Below are positions 45,848 through 54,786 of a DNA stretch of 64,000 nucleotides, in pieces. The stretch is from positions 930,001 to 994,000 of the forward strand of contig JAHBYW010000001.1 of assembly GCA_019635755.1 (NCBI GenBank), read 5' to 3'. Each line of letters starts with the position of its first letter. Within the stretch, counting starts at the first letter, position 1. The notes below the pieces were generated by a model, which searched no databases, was not told where the DNA came from, and was given only the letters and a program-made list of their open reading frames with translations. Source of the DNA: Rhizobiaceae bacterium (GTDB taxonomy: Bacteria > Pseudomonadota > Alphaproteobacteria > Rhizobiales > Rhizobiaceae). A program made the position numbers and the translations under genes.

Positions 45848-47131
45848 ATGACCTACCAATCCCCCATCTCCCCTGGCTACTCCTGGTACGAGGACACGGT
45901 CGGCGTGCGGCCCGAATACCCGCCGCTCGACGGTGACGTCACGGTCGACGTGGCCATCGTCGGCGGCGGCTTCACCGGCCTGTCTGCGGCGGTCCATCTG
46001 GCGAAGTCGGGCGTCAGCGTCGCGCTGATCGAGGCCCACCGCTTCGGCGACGGCGCTTCGGGGCGCAATGGGGGGCAGCTGGGCACCGGCCAGCGCGCCG
46101 GGCCGGAGGAGATGGAGAAGGAATTCGGCTTCGCCCGCGCCAAGGTCCTCTTCGACCTCGCGGAGGAGGCCAAGGCCCACCTGCTGGAATTCGCCTCCGT
46201 CAACGGCATCGAGATCGACTTCCGCCCGGGCCACCTGAACGTCACGCACAAGCCGCGCGAACTGCCCGAATACGAGGAATACGCGGCGACGGCGGCCCGC
46301 TTCGGCTACCCCCACATCACGGTGATGGACGCGGCAGAGACCGCGGAGCGGGTCGGCTCGACCGCCTATGTAGGCGGCACCCGCGACACCGGCACCGGAC
46401 ATATCCATCCGCTGAAGCTGCTGGTCGGCACCGCGCGCGTTGCGGCTGCATCGGGCGCGCGCCTGTTCGAGCGCACCCGGGCGACCGGCGTCACGACGAA
46501 GGGCGGCAAGGTACAGGTCGCCACGCCGACCGGAACGATCACCGCCGGCAGATGCCTGCTCGCCATCGACGCCTATGGCGGCGAACTCGAGCCGGCGACG
46601 GCGTCGCACATCATGCCGATCGGATCCTTCATCGGCGCGACGGTGCCGCTCGGATCCGACAGCCCGGTCCTGCCGGGCGGCGAATCCGTGTCGGACTCGC
46701 GCTTCGTCGTCCGCTACTTCCGTCGCGCCCCGACCGGCGAGCTGCTGTTCGGAGGACGCGAGATCTATGCCGTCAAGGATCCGAACGACATCCACATCCA
46801 CATCCGCCGCCAGATCGCGGAAACCTATCCGGCTTTGAAGGATGTCCGGATCACGCATGGCTGGGGCGGCTATGTCGGCATCACGCTGCCGCGCAAGCCG
46901 TTCGTCCGCGAGGTGATGCCGAACGTGATCTCCGCCGGCGGCTATTCCGGCCACGGCGTCATGCTGTCCAACTTCACCGGCAAGCTCTACGCCGAAGCCG
47001 TCGCCGGAAACCGCGACCGCCTCAAGCTGATCGAGGACCTGAAGATACCGGCATTTCCCGGCGGCAGCCGCTTCCGCGCCCCGCTGCTCTTCCTGGCGCT
47101 CAACTGGTACGCGCTGCGCGACCGGTTTTGA
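45848..47131 (+). CDS. puuB: FAD-dependent oxidoreductase, gamma-glutamylputrescine oxidase (PuuB) type
   Basis: The 427-residue DAO-family flavoprotein has the dinucleotide motif VAIVGGGFTGLSAAVHLAKSG, GASGRNGGQLGTGQ and a C-terminal VISAGGYSGHGVMLSNFTGKLYAEAV. With two puuA genes and potFGHI nearby, oxidation of gamma-glutamylputrescine is the likely reaction. The start codon ATG 45848 has no visible ribosome site because the repeat array ends right before it. Confidence 0.88.
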   Translation: MTYQSPISPGYSWYEDTVGVRPEYPPLDGDVTVDVAIVGGGFTGLSAAVHLAKSGVSVALIEAHRFGDGASGRNGGQLGTGQRAGPEEMEKEFGFARAKVLFDLAEEAKAHLLEFASVNGIEIDFRPGHLNVTHKPRELPEYEEYAATAARFGYPHITVMDAAETAERVGSTAYVGGTRDTGTGHIHPLKLLVGTARVAAASGARLFERTRATGVTTKGGKVQVATPTGTITAGRCLLAIDAYGGELEPATASHIMPIGSFIGATVPLGSDSPVLPGGESVSDSRFVVRYFRRAPTGELLFGGREIYAVKDPNDIHIHIRRQIAETYPALKDVRITHGWGGYVGITLPRKPFVREVMPNVISAGGYSGHGVMLSNFTGKLYAEAVAGNRDRLKLIEDLKIPAFPGGSRFRAPLLFLALNWYALRDRF

Positions 47132-47176
47132 GGCCGGGCGCGTTCATGCTATCCTTTAGGGAAATGAGGTCCGATC

Positions 47177-47377
47177 ATGACCAAGCTCGAGACGATCGAG
47201 GAAAGCATCAGCGCCCTGCCCGACAAGGAGCTCTGGACGCTTTCGGAGTGGCTCGAGGAGCTGAAGGCCGCTCGCTGGGACAAGCAGATCGAGGAAGACG
47301 CCAAGGCCGGCAAATTGGACAAGCTTTTCGCCCAAGCAAAGGCTGATATTGCGGCAGGCCGCGTCAAGCCGCTTTGA
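47177..47377 (+). CDS. Small antitoxin-like protein
   Basis: This 66-residue protein (MTKLETIEESISALPDKELWTLSEWLEELKAARWDKQIEEDAKAGKLDKLFAQAKADIAAGRVKPL) resembles the short, acidic-helical antitoxins that partner RelE/HigB-like toxins. It overlaps the disrupted toxin by four bases (TTGA). Its start follows a GAGG ribosome site. It looks intact. Confidence 0.7.
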   Translation: MTKLETIEESISALPDKELWTLSEWLEELKAARWDKQIEEDAKAGKLDKLFAQAKADIAAGRVKPL

Positions 47378-47627
47378 AGCATCGAGCCACCAGCCAATTC
47401 TGGCAACTCTATCACGCGCTGCCTCCCGACGTACGGCAGTTGGTGGTCAGGAGTTTCGCCTTGATGGCTGAGAATTCCAGACACCCTTCCTCCAGTTGAA
47501 GCGGGTAGGCGAAGGTTGGTCGGTGCGTGTCGGAAGAAACTATCGAGCGCTCGCCGTCGAGAGCGTGGACGGTCTGGACTGGTTCTGGATCGGCCCGCAC
47601 GACGAATACGACCGGCTGATCCGCTAG
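47374..47627 (+). pseudogene. RelE/HigB-like toxin, disrupted by an apparent 1-base deletion
   Basis: From TTG 47374 the frame reads KHRATSQFWQLYHALPPDVRQLVVRSFALMAENSRHPS and then hits a stop at about 47500. In the next frame it continues LQLKRVGEGWSVRVGRNYRALAVESVDGLDWFWIGPHDEYDRLIR to a TAG at 47627. Adding one C to the ttcctcc run near 47489 (to ttccctcc) restores a single 84-residue toxin, so the gene is broken, or the assembly is one base short there. Family placement by the SVRVGRNYRALAV and FWIGPHDEYDRLI blocks. Confidence 0.8.
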
Positions 47628-47696
47628 CCAGCGAAGTGCTCGCGCTTGGTGGCGGCTCCGCGTGACAGGGACAAGGACCGGACCGGACGAGCGGCG

Positions 47697-48887
47697 TTAG
47701 CTCTCGTCAAGGTCCGGCGCTGGCATCGGGCCCAGCCGCAGCACCAGCGCGCCCAGCAGCGCTGCGACGAGCGATCCCGCAAGAATGCCGACCTTGGTCG
47801 CGTCCTGCAGCGCCGGGCTGTCGGCAAAGGCCAGCAGGCCGATGAACAGGCTCATCGTGAAGCCGATGCCGCAGAGCAGCGCCACGCCCGTGATGTGGCT
47901 CCAGCCGGCATTGGCCGGCATGTCCGCCAGTCCGGTGCGGATGGCGATCCACGATGTTCCGAGCACGCCGACGAGCTTGCCCGCGACCAGCCCCGCCGCG
48001 ACGCCCAGCGTCAGCGGCTCGCCGAGGGCGGCCAGCGTCATGCCGGCGAAGGAGACGCCGGCATTGGCGAAGCCGAAGATCGGCACGATGACGAATGGCA
48101 CGATGCCGTGCAGGCCGTGCTCCAGCCGGTGCAGCGGCGATGCTTCGAGGTCGCTGGCGATACCGGGCGCGCGGCGAAGCGGGATCGTCATGGCGAGCGC
48201 GACGCCGGCCAGTGTTGCATGCACGCCGGACTTCAGGACCAGGAACCAGAGCACGGCGCCGAGCGCGAGGTACGGGACGAGGCTCAGCACGCCCATGCGG
48301 TTGAGCGCGATCAACACGGCAAGCACCGCGAAGGCGCCCGCGAGATAAGCACCCGACAGCCCGGTCGTATAGAACAGCGCAATGATGATCACGGCGCCGA
48401 GGTCGTCGATGATGGCAAGGGCCGTCAGGAACACCTTCAGCGACGCCGGCACGCGGTTGCCGAGGAGCGACAGAACGCCGAGCGCGAAGGCGATGTCGGT
48501 TGCCGTGGGGATCGCCCAGCCGCGCAGCGTCGAAGGGTCGCCGGCGTTAAGCGCCACGTAGATCAGCGCCGGCACCGCCATGCCGCCGGCGGCGGCGATG
48601 CCGGGCAGGACGCGCCGGGGCCAGGTCGACAGCTGCCCGTCGAGCACCTCGCGCTTGATCTCCAGCCCGACCAGCAGGAAGAAGAGCGCCATCAGCCCGT
48701 CATTGATCCAGTGGGAAACACTGAGCGGCCCGACATAGGCGTGGAGCACGCCGAAATAGGTCGCTGCCAGCGGCGAGTTGGCGACGACGAGCGCGAGCGC
48801 CGCCGCAACCATCAGCACGATGCCGCCCGACGCCTCGCTGTCGATGAACTCGCGGAAGATCGACACGGGTCGCGCGCGGTCCGCCAT
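47697..48887 (-). CDS. nhaA: Na+/H+ antiporter NhaA
   Basis: The 396-residue inner-membrane protein has the NhaA family blocks [71 protein letters not shown] (the sodium-site Asp pair) and a C-terminal SLFIGLLAF. It exchanges Na+ for protons. I chose ATG 48887, which follows AGGAG, over a further upstream ATG. It is divergent from the SH3-domain gene. Confidence 0.93.
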   Translation of the reverse strand: MADRARPVSIFREFIDSEASGGIVLMVAAALALVVANSPLAATYFGVLHAYVGPLSVSHWINDGLMALFFLLVGLEIKREVLDGQLSTWPRRVLPGIAAAGGMAVPALIYVALNAGDPSTLRGWAIPTATDIAFALGVLSLLGNRVPASLKVFLTALAIIDDLGAVIIIALFYTTGLSGAYLAGAFAVLAVLIALNRMGVLSLVPYLALGAVLWFLVLKSGVHATLAGVALAMTIPLRRAPGIASDLEASPLHRLEHGLHGIVPFVIVPIFGFANAGVSFAGMTLAALGEPLTLGVAAGLVAGKLVGVLGTSWIAIRTGLADMPANAGWSHITGVALLCGIGFTMSLFIGLLAFADSPALQDATKVGILAGSLVAALLGALVLRLGPMPAPDLDES

Positions 48888-49135
48888 CAGGCTGCTCCTC
48901 TCCTCATGCCCCGCCCTGCGCACACGTCCGTGTGCGCCGCGGGTATCCTTTCGTCACCGCTTGTGATCGCCCGGTGGCGAAGTTTGGCCACATTCGCCGA
49001 CGATTCTTTGAACCGGCGGGCGGAACCGGGAGACAATCCCGGACCGCCTGTCGTGTTAGAGGGAAGACCGGCAGGATTAGCAAGTCGCGGGGGCGCTTCT
49101 GATCGTCGCAGTCCGGTCGATCACGGAGTTCACGC
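48888..49135. other. nhaA/SH3-protein divergent region
   Basis: The 248 bases between nhaA and the SH3-domain gene have no supported gene. A GGAG run lies just upstream of the plus-strand ATG at 49136 and an AGGAG upstream of nhaA. No palindrome or terminator stood out. Confidence 0.35.
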
Positions 49136-49936
49136 ATGACCAGCCCCCAGGACGCGGCGCCCGAGCCGACATCCGAGTTTTCAGCAGAACCCACCTTCCG
49201 GCCCGTCGAAGCGATCGCGCCGACGGCACCGATCGCAGCCCATGATCCGCTGTCCTTCCGCTCCCGCGAGCGGCACCGGGCGGGTCTGGCCGCCGCCCTC
49301 GCCGCGACCACGGCGGCCGCGGCCTGCTTCGCGGCCCTGATCATGATGGCGCCGCCCCGTCCGGAGGTGCCGGACAGTGTCGAGACCGCGGCGATCGAGG
49401 ATACGCCGCGAGCGCAGGAGGCAACCTTCCAGCCTGTCGCGGCGCGCACGGCTGTCGCGGCTGATGACGCCGGGGCGCAGCCGGTCCCCGCGCCGGAAAA
49501 GGCGACGGCGGCGATCATGGCACCATCGCTTGCCGGCGGCAGCCCTCGCTGGGCACAGCTGAACGTGCCCGCCGAAGCCAGGACGGAGTCGTTGACGGGC
49601 GAGGCCCGCGACGAGACGCTGGCCGGCAACCCGCCGCGGCGCATGACCGCGCCCGACCTGCCGGAACTGGAAACCTGGGAGGCCGAGAACCATCCCGTCG
49701 AGCCGGACGCCGACGAGATCGACCCTAGCGTCACCGCCGCGATCGGCGACCCCGCCTATGAGCGGACGGCGCGCGCCACGCACTACGTCAACCTGCGCGC
49801 CAAGCCGGCCGACGAGGCGAAGGTACTGACCGTCGTGCCCGCCAATGGCGAGCTTGCCGTCGTCGGCTGCGAGCGCTGGTGCGAAGTCGAGTACGACGGC
49901 ACCCGCGGCTTCATCTACAAGCGGTTCGTGCGATAG
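49136..49936 (+). CDS. Membrane-anchored bacterial SH3-domain protein
   Basis: The 266-residue protein has a single transmembrane segment at about 43-66 (AGLAAALAATTAAAACFAALIMMA), a low-complexity linker, and a C-terminal SH3_3 domain with THYVNLRAKPADEAKVLTVVPANGELAVVGCERWCEVEYDGTRGFIYKRFVR. Most of it should be periplasmic. SH3b domains often bind cell-wall peptide or partner proteins. It ends 3 bases from the YeeE gene, which is convergent. Confidence 0.82.
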   Translation: MTSPQDAAPEPTSEFSAEPTFRPVEAIAPTAPIAAHDPLSFRSRERHRAGLAAALAATTAAAACFAALIMMAPPRPEVPDSVETAAIEDTPRAQEATFQPVAARTAVAADDAGAQPVPAPEKATAAIMAPSLAGGSPRWAQLNVPAEARTESLTGEARDETLAGNPPRRMTAPDLPELETWEAENHPVEPDADEIDPSVTAAIGDPAYERTARATHYVNLRAKPADEAKVLTVVPANGELAVVGCERWCEVEYDGTRGFIYKRFVR

Positions 49937-49939
49937 CCT

Positions 49940-51118
49940 TCACCGAGCCGGGAACAGCCGCGTCATCGCTGCGAGCCCCAGCCACACGCCGAGCGCGCAG
50001 AAGGCGAGGAACACCCAGCCCGACAGCGCGCCGGCGTGGATGCCGGACAAAAGCACGCCGACCGTGCAGCCGAGCGCCGTCATCGCACCCCAGCCCATCA
50101 GCACGCCGCCGACGAGCCCCTTCGCCACCTGCCCGCCGGTCGGCAGCGCCGGCTTGAACTGGCCGGCGGCGAGCGCCGAGGCGAAGCTGCCGAGGATCAG
50201 CCCGACGACCAGCAGGCCGTTGGGCGACAGCACCGTCTCCTTGACCACGGTGGCGCAGCCGCGCAGGCCGTCGAGGCCGAACAGCGTGTCGGGCAGCAGG
50301 CCCTGGGCGCTGCCCGCGGTCCGCGCGATCGAGCCGAGTTCGGCGGTCACGCCCAGCGGCGCGACGCGGAAATAGTAGACGGCGGAGATGACGCCCACCG
50401 CGATACCGCCGATCACTGGCGGCCAGCGGTCGCGAAAGATCGCCGCGATCACGGGGCGAAGACCGCCGCGCTGGACACCGCCCTGTTCCCAGCGGCCGAA
50501 GACGGCGAGCGCAACGACGATCGCCGCCAGCACCACCAAGGTGAGGGCGAGCGTGCCGGAATAGCCGAGCGCGTGCGGCAGCCAGATCGCCCGGCTTTCC
50601 GAGATGCTGGCCAGATAGATCGGATTCCAGGTGAGGAAGCCCAGCAGGAAGCCGGCCAGCGCGCCGACGATGGCGAAGGGCGACGTCGGCGAGCCTTCTC
50701 CGAGGCGATAGAAATGCGCCGAAAGGCACGAGCCCGAAATGGCCATGCCGATGCCGAAGACGAAGGCGGCGACCGCCAGCGCGAATCCCACGGGTCCGAC
50801 ATGCGCGTTGGGCGGCAGCCGGTCCGGCTGCGGCACCGGCGCCCAAGCCATCATCACCGCGTGGTAGAGCAGCGTGCCCACCGCAAGCGCCACGGCGATC
50901 GAGATCAGGCCGCGCGGGTCGCGGTCCTGCCAGAAGTCGCGGAAGTTGCAGAGGAAGCAGAAGCGGGCGCGCTGCAGCACGATGCCGAACGCCGTGCCAG
51001 TCAGCAGCGAGAACACCAGGCCGCGCGCGGACGGCTCGGCCGACAGGGTCCACGCCCACGCGGCGATCCCCGCCAGGACCACCAGCGCGATGCCGGCGCG
51101 AAGCGTCTGAGTGGGCAT
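49940..51118 (-). CDS. YeeE/YedE-family (thiosulfate/sulfur) transporter
   Basis: The 392-residue inner-membrane protein has about nine helices and the conserved Cys motifs of the family, AISGSCLSAHF and ALGCTVGVLLSGI. TsuA/YeeE members import thiosulfate. The start is ATG 51118 (GGAAA upstream) or possibly ATG 51133. It lies downstream of a periplasmic rhodanese, supporting a role in thiosulfate or sulfane sulfur uptake. Confidence 0.85.
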   Translation of the reverse strand: MPTQTLRAGIALVVLAGIAAWAWTLSAEPSARGLVFSLLTGTAFGIVLQRARFCFLCNFRDFWQDRDPRGLISIAVALAVGTLLYHAVMMAWAPVPQPDRLPPNAHVGPVGFALAVAAFVFGIGMAISGSCLSAHFYRLGEGSPTSPFAIVGALAGFLLGFLTWNPIYLASISESRAIWLPHALGYSGTLALTLVVLAAIVVALAVFGRWEQGGVQRGGLRPVIAAIFRDRWPPVIGGIAVGVISAVYYFRVAPLGVTAELGSIARTAGSAQGLLPDTLFGLDGLRGCATVVKETVLSPNGLLVVGLILGSFASALAAGQFKPALPTGGQVAKGLVGGVLMGWGAMTALGCTVGVLLSGIHAGALSGWVFLAFCALGVWLGLAAMTRLFPAR

Positions 51119-51143
51119 GCGGTGTGTTTCCATGCTCGAATGC

Positions 51144-51175
51144 GGAACGGGCGGGCTACGGCGCCCGCCCGTTCC
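51144..51175 (-). terminator. Hairpin between rhodanese and YeeE genes
   Basis: A perfect 13-bp stem (GGAACGGGCGGGC and its complement) with a 6-base loop lies in the 78-base gap. No U tract follows on the minus strand, so it may stabilise the upstream mRNA or tune the downstream gene rather than terminate. Confidence 0.5.
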
Positions 51176-51196
51176 CGTCAATTGCTGCGACGGGGC

Positions 51197-52114
51197 TTAC
51201 TTGCCGGTCCAGACGGTGCCGGCGACGTTGACCACCGGCACGCCGACGGCATTGCCGTACTCTGTCCACGAGCCGTCATAGTTGCGCGCGTCGTAGCCGA
51301 GGATGCGCTTCAGCGCGAACCAGGTGTGGCTGGAGCGCTCGCCGATGCGGCAGTAGGTGATGATCGGCGCCGACCCGTCGATGCCCTGCTCGGCATAGAT
51401 CGCCTTGATCTCTTCCGGCGACTTGAAGGTGCCGTCCTCGTTGACGATCTTGCCCCACGGCACGTTCACCGCGCCCGGCACGTGGCCAGCGCGCACCGAC
51501 AGTTCCTTGACGCCCTCCGGCGCGAAGATCTTGCCGGTGTATTCGTCGTTCGAGCGGATATCGACCAGCTTGACCTCGGCGCGGCCCTCGGCGGCGTCCA
51601 ACACGTCATTCAGGCGCGCGCGCAGCGCGGTGTTGCGCTCCGGCAGTTCGATCGTGCTGTCGGCGTGGTCGACGGGCGCGGTGTCGAGCGGCAGGCCCTG
51701 CGCTTCCCAAAGCTTGCGGCCGCCGTCCAGCAGCGCGACCTGGTCGCCCAGACCGTAGACGTCGAACACCCAGGCGCCCCAGGCCGCGAACCAGTTGTTG
51801 TTGTCGCCGTACAGGACGATCGTCGTGTCCTTGTCGACGCCGGCGTCGCGCAGCTTGGCCTCGAACGCCTCGCGGGTGGCGATGTCGCGCTTGACCGGAT
51901 CGACCAGGTCGGTGTGCCAGTTGAGATGCACCGCGCCCGGGATGTGGCCGCGCTCGTAGACGCCGGTGTCGACGCTCACCTCGAAGATGCGGACCTTCGG
52001 ATTGTCGAGGTTCTGCTGGACCCAGTCGGCGGTCACCAGCGGCTCGGCCGCGTAGGCCGCGGTCGAGAATACGAGGCCGGCGGCCAGCGCTGCGAATTGC
52101 CCGAGAATTTTCAT
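51197..52114 (-). CDS. Periplasmic sulfurtransferase with two rhodanese domains
   Basis: The 305-residue protein has a signal peptide (about 1-22, ending AYAA), then two rhodanese folds. The second carries the active-site Cys in TYCRIGERSSHTWFAL, characteristic of a thiosulfate-sulfurtransferase subfamily. It transfers sulfane sulfur, presumably in the periplasm, and with YeeE may handle thiosulfate. The two genes are 78 bases apart. Confidence 0.9.
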   Translation of the reverse strand: MKILGQFAALAAGLVFSTAAYAAEPLVTADWVQQNLDNPKVRIFEVSVDTGVYERGHIPGAVHLNWHTDLVDPVKRDIATREAFEAKLRDAGVDKDTTIVLYGDNNNWFAAWGAWVFDVYGLGDQVALLDGGRKLWEAQGLPLDTAPVDHADSTIELPERNTALRARLNDVLDAAEGRAEVKLVDIRSNDEYTGKIFAPEGVKELSVRAGHVPGAVNVPWGKIVNEDGTFKSPEEIKAIYAEQGIDGSAPIITYCRIGERSSHTWFALKRILGYDARNYDGSWTEYGNAVGVPVVNVAGTVWTGK

Positions 52115-52269
52115 TGCCCGTCTCCGTCGTTGCGTAGGAATTTGTATGTCATCCTACTTCAACAACAGCGTGATGCAGAATCACGCCGGCTTGAAGGAAG
52201 CGTGTTCCGTCTTCCGTTCCGGATGGGAAAAAGGATTCCAGCGGCCGGATGCCAAAATCCTCCGGGCGC

Positions 52270-53394
52270 CTACATCCTGCGGACGATGACGCTGCCGGCG
52301 GAATAGCCGGCGCCGAAGGAGCAGATGACGCCAAGGCTGTCCTTGGGCAGGTCGTCGCTGTGCTGCGCGAAGGCGATCACGGATCCGGCCGAGGAGGTGT
52401 TGGCGTAGTCCTGCAGGATGTTCGGCTGCTCGTCCCGCGTCGGCACGCGGCCGAGCACCTTCTCGCCGATCATGTCGTTCATCGCCTTGTTGGCCTGGTG
52501 CAGCCACATGCGCGACAGCTGCGACGGCGCGATGCCCTCGTCCGACAGATGGTCGAGCATCAGCTCCGCCACCATCGGCACCACCTGCTTGAAGACCTTG
52601 CGCCCCTCCTGGCGGAACTGCATGTCGCGCCGGTCCGCCATGTGCCCTTCTCGCGTGCGGCGCAGGAAGCCGTTGTTGTTGCGGATGTTGTTGGAGAATT
52701 CCGTCAGGCAGCGCGTCGACAGGATCTCGTAGGCGACGCCGCCGCGCGCATCCTCCGCCCGCTGCATCACCACGGCGGTGCACACGTCGCCGAAGATGAA
52801 ATGGCAGTCGCGGTCGCGCCATTCCAGATGCCCGGACGTGATCTCCGGATTGACCATCAGCACCGCGCGCACCGAGCCGGTGCGGATCATGTCGGCGGCG
52901 AGCTGCATGCCGAACGTCGCCGACGAACAGGCGACGTTCATGTCGAAGGCGAAACCGTTGATGCCCAGCGCCTGCTGCACCTCGATGGCGATCGCCGGAT
53001 AGGCGCGCTCGTGGTTCGACGCCGCGCAGATCACCGCGTCGATGTCGGCGGCCGCCACCCCCGCCTTCTGCATGGCCTCGTCGGCGGCCTTCACCGAGAT
53101 TTCCGCCATGATCGACAGTTCAGCATCCGCCCGCTCCGGCAGCAGCGGATGCATGACGCCAGGGTCCAGCACCCCCACCTTCGACATCACGTGCCGGCGC
53201 TCGATGCCCGACGCCTTGACGATGAACTCCTCCGAAGACATCGCCAGCGGCTCGCGTTCCCCGGCGGCGATCGCGTCGGCATGCAGCGCGTTCTGGCGGT
53301 GCGCATATTCGTTGTAGGACTCCACCAGCTCCGCGTTGGTGATCACGTCCGCGGGCGTGAACACGCCGGTGCCGGTAATGGCTGCTCGATGCAT
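52270..53394 (-). CDS. 3-oxoacyl-ACP synthase III family protein (KASIII)
   Basis: The 374-residue protein has the KASIII triad: Cys156 in NVACSSATFG, His299 in WLHQAN and Asn332 in ANTSSAG. It is longer than standard FabH and resembles the Pseudomonas PA3286-type enzymes that condense medium-chain acyl-CoA with malonyl-ACP. Its ATG overlaps the stop of the antitoxin gene by one base (TGATG), so it is translationally coupled to a toxin-antitoxin locus. Confidence 0.88.
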   Translation of the reverse strand: MHRAAITGTGVFTPADVITNAELVESYNEYAHRQNALHADAIAAGEREPLAMSSEEFIVKASGIERRHVMSKVGVLDPGVMHPLLPERADAELSIMAEISVKAADEAMQKAGVAAADIDAVICAASNHERAYPAIAIEVQQALGINGFAFDMNVACSSATFGMQLAADMIRTGSVRAVLMVNPEITSGHLEWRDRDCHFIFGDVCTAVVMQRAEDARGGVAYEILSTRCLTEFSNNIRNNNGFLRRTREGHMADRRDMQFRQEGRKVFKQVVPMVAELMLDHLSDEGIAPSQLSRMWLHQANKAMNDMIGEKVLGRVPTRDEQPNILQDYANTSSAGSVIAFAQHSDDLPKDSLGVICSFGAGYSAGSVIVRRM

Positions 53395-53684
53395 CAGGCG
53401 GCGTCCTTCCGCGTGACCGTCAGCTTCACGCCCAGAGCATCCACTATCTTCTGCACCGTCTCATATCTCAGTTTGGAACCCGGCTTCAGCGCCTTGTAGA
53501 GGCTCTCGCGACCGAGGCCCGACGCTTCGGCGACCTGGGCGATGCCTCTTGCTTTTGCGACATCACCCAGTGCCTGGATGAACAGGTCCGGATCACCCCC
53601 CTCGAGAGACGCAGCAAGATACTCCGCTATGACCTCTTCGCTATCGAGGAATTCGGCAGCATCGAAGCGTGAGAATTGCGTCAT
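53394..53684 (-). CDS. Putative addiction-module antidote, HI1420 (XRE) type
   Basis: The 96-residue protein has a C-terminal helix-turn-helix block (GDVAKARGIAQVAEASGLGRESLYKALKPGSKLRYETVQKIVDALGVKLTVT) typical of HI1420-like antidotes that follow their toxin gene. Gene order, one-base spacing from the toxin and the operator at 53991 support a working module. It shares a TGATG overlap with KASIII. Confidence 0.85.
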   Translation of the reverse strand: MTQFSRFDAAEFLDSEEVIAEYLAASLEGGDPDLFIQALGDVAKARGIAQVAEASGLGRESLYKALKPGSKLRYETVQKIVDALGVKLTVTRKDAA

Positions 53685-53685
53685 T

Positions 53686-53985
53686 CTACTTGTCCTTCAG
53701 ATCGCGCGCCATCTGGAGAGCGAGGCGTATGTCACGCTTCTGGCTCGACTTGTTTCCGCCGACCAGGAGCAGATACACGACCTCGTTTCGCCGGACGTAG
53801 TATAGACGGTAGCCTGGCCCGATGTGGACGCGCATTTCCGAGACACCCTCGCCCACCGGAGCGACATCTCCGAAATTGCCTGCCTCCGCGGCCCGTATCC
53901 GCGCAAGGATGCGGGCCTTTGCGGTCGCGTCCGCGAGATCGCGCAGCCAGCTTCTAAAGCCATCCGAAAGCCTGAACTCATGCAC
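53686..53985 (-). CDS. RelE/ParE-superfamily toxin, HI1419 type
   Basis: The 99-residue toxin starts at GTG 53985 (VHEFRLSDGFRSWLRDLADATAKARILARIRAAEAGNFGDVAPVGEGVSEMRVHIGPGYRLYYVRRNEVVYLLLVGGNKSSQKRDIRLA), the addiction-module-killer signature. An alternative ATG at 54027 would place the operator inside the gene, so I prefer the GTG, which follows AAAAGGA. The frame is intact. Likely mRNA interferase. Confidence 0.85.
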   Translation of the reverse strand: MHEFRLSDGFRSWLRDLADATAKARILARIRAAEAGNFGDVAPVGEGVSEMRVHIGPGYRLYYVRRNEVVYLLLVGGNKSSQKRDIRLALQMARDLKDK

Positions 53986-53990
53986 GGCAG

Positions 53991-54008
53991 TGTATCCTTT
54001 TGGATACA
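53991..54008. promoter_or_regulatory. Palindromic operator candidate of the HI1419/HI1420-type module
   Basis: TGTATCC and GGATACA flank TTTT, a perfect 7-bp dyad overlapping the ribosome site of the toxin gene (AAAAGGA). The core GTATCC/GGATAC is the same as at the higBA operator (36737-36753). Binding would block both transcription and ribosome access. Confidence 0.65.
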
Positions 54009-54033
54009 AATCATCAAGGCCCTGCAAACTCTG

Positions 54034-54780
54034 CTAGATACACCGGCCGCCGTCGACCTCCAGCGCCACGCCGGTGATGAACTCGGCCTCGTCGGAGACC
54101 AGCCACAGCGCCGCATTGGCGATGTCGAGCGGCGTCGACAGCCTTCCGAGCGGGATCGACGACCGGAACTTCGCGCGAAGCTCGGGCGTGTCCTCGCCCA
54201 TGAACTGCGCCAGCATCCCGGTCTCGCCGGCCACCGGGCACAGGCAGTTCACGCGGATGTTCTTCGGCGCCAGTTCCACCGCCATCGATTTGGTCGCGGT
54301 GATCGCCCAGCCCTTCGACGCGTTGTACCAGGTGAGGCCCGGCCGCGGTCTCAGCCCCGCCGTCGAGGCCGTGGTCAGGATCGAGCCGCCGCCCTGCCGT
54401 TCCATGATCGGCACCACAGCCAGAGCGGCGTAGTAGATCGCCTTCATGTTGACGGCGGTGATCAGGTCGAAGGTTTCTTCGGGCACGCCCAGAAGGTCGC
54501 CGTTGCGGTGCGTGTATCCGGCGTTGTTGACCATGATGTCGACGCGGCCGAACGCGCTCTTCGCGGCGTAGACCATCTCGTCGATCTCGGACCGCTGCGA
54601 CACGTCCGTCGACGTGAAGATCGCGCCTTCGCCGATCTCCTTGGCGACGCGCTCGGCCCCCCGGGCGTTCAGGTCGGCGACCACGACCTTGGCGCCTTCC
54701 TCGGCGAAACGCTTCGCCATGCCCTCGCCGAAGCCCGACGCGGCTCCGGTCACGATGGCGACCTTGTCTTTCAGGCGCAT
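54034..54780 (-). CDS. SDR-family oxidoreductase
   Basis: The 248-residue Rossmann protein has the classic SDR motifs: VTGAASGFGEGMA, VNNAG, and the catalytic Ser, Tyr and Lys in STAGLRPRPGLTWYNASKG. It resembles FabG-like or polyol dehydrogenases; the substrate cannot be told. It is 6 bases after the aldehyde dehydrogenase stop and 48 bases before the toxin GTG, so one transcript may run through all four. Confidence 0.85.
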   Translation of the reverse strand: MRLKDKVAIVTGAASGFGEGMAKRFAEEGAKVVVADLNARGAERVAKEIGEGAIFTSTDVSQRSEIDEMVYAAKSAFGRVDIMVNNAGYTHRNGDLLGVPEETFDLITAVNMKAIYYAALAVVPIMERQGGGSILTTASTAGLRPRPGLTWYNASKGWAITATKSMAVELAPKNIRVNCLCPVAGETGMLAQFMGEDTPELRAKFRSSIPLGRLSTPLDIANAALWLVSDEAEFITGVALEVDGGRCI

Positions 54781-54786
54781 GCGACT

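Noticed and set aside
48888-49135. A tRNA or riboswitch in the nhaA upstream region
   Set aside because: No cloverleaf, anticodon loop or known riboswitch core could be found; the region is plain GC-rich spacer.
51144-51175. A strong intrinsic terminator between the rhodanese and YeeE genes
   Set aside because: The stem is strong but lacks a T tract on the minus strand, so it is listed only as a hairpin of uncertain effect.
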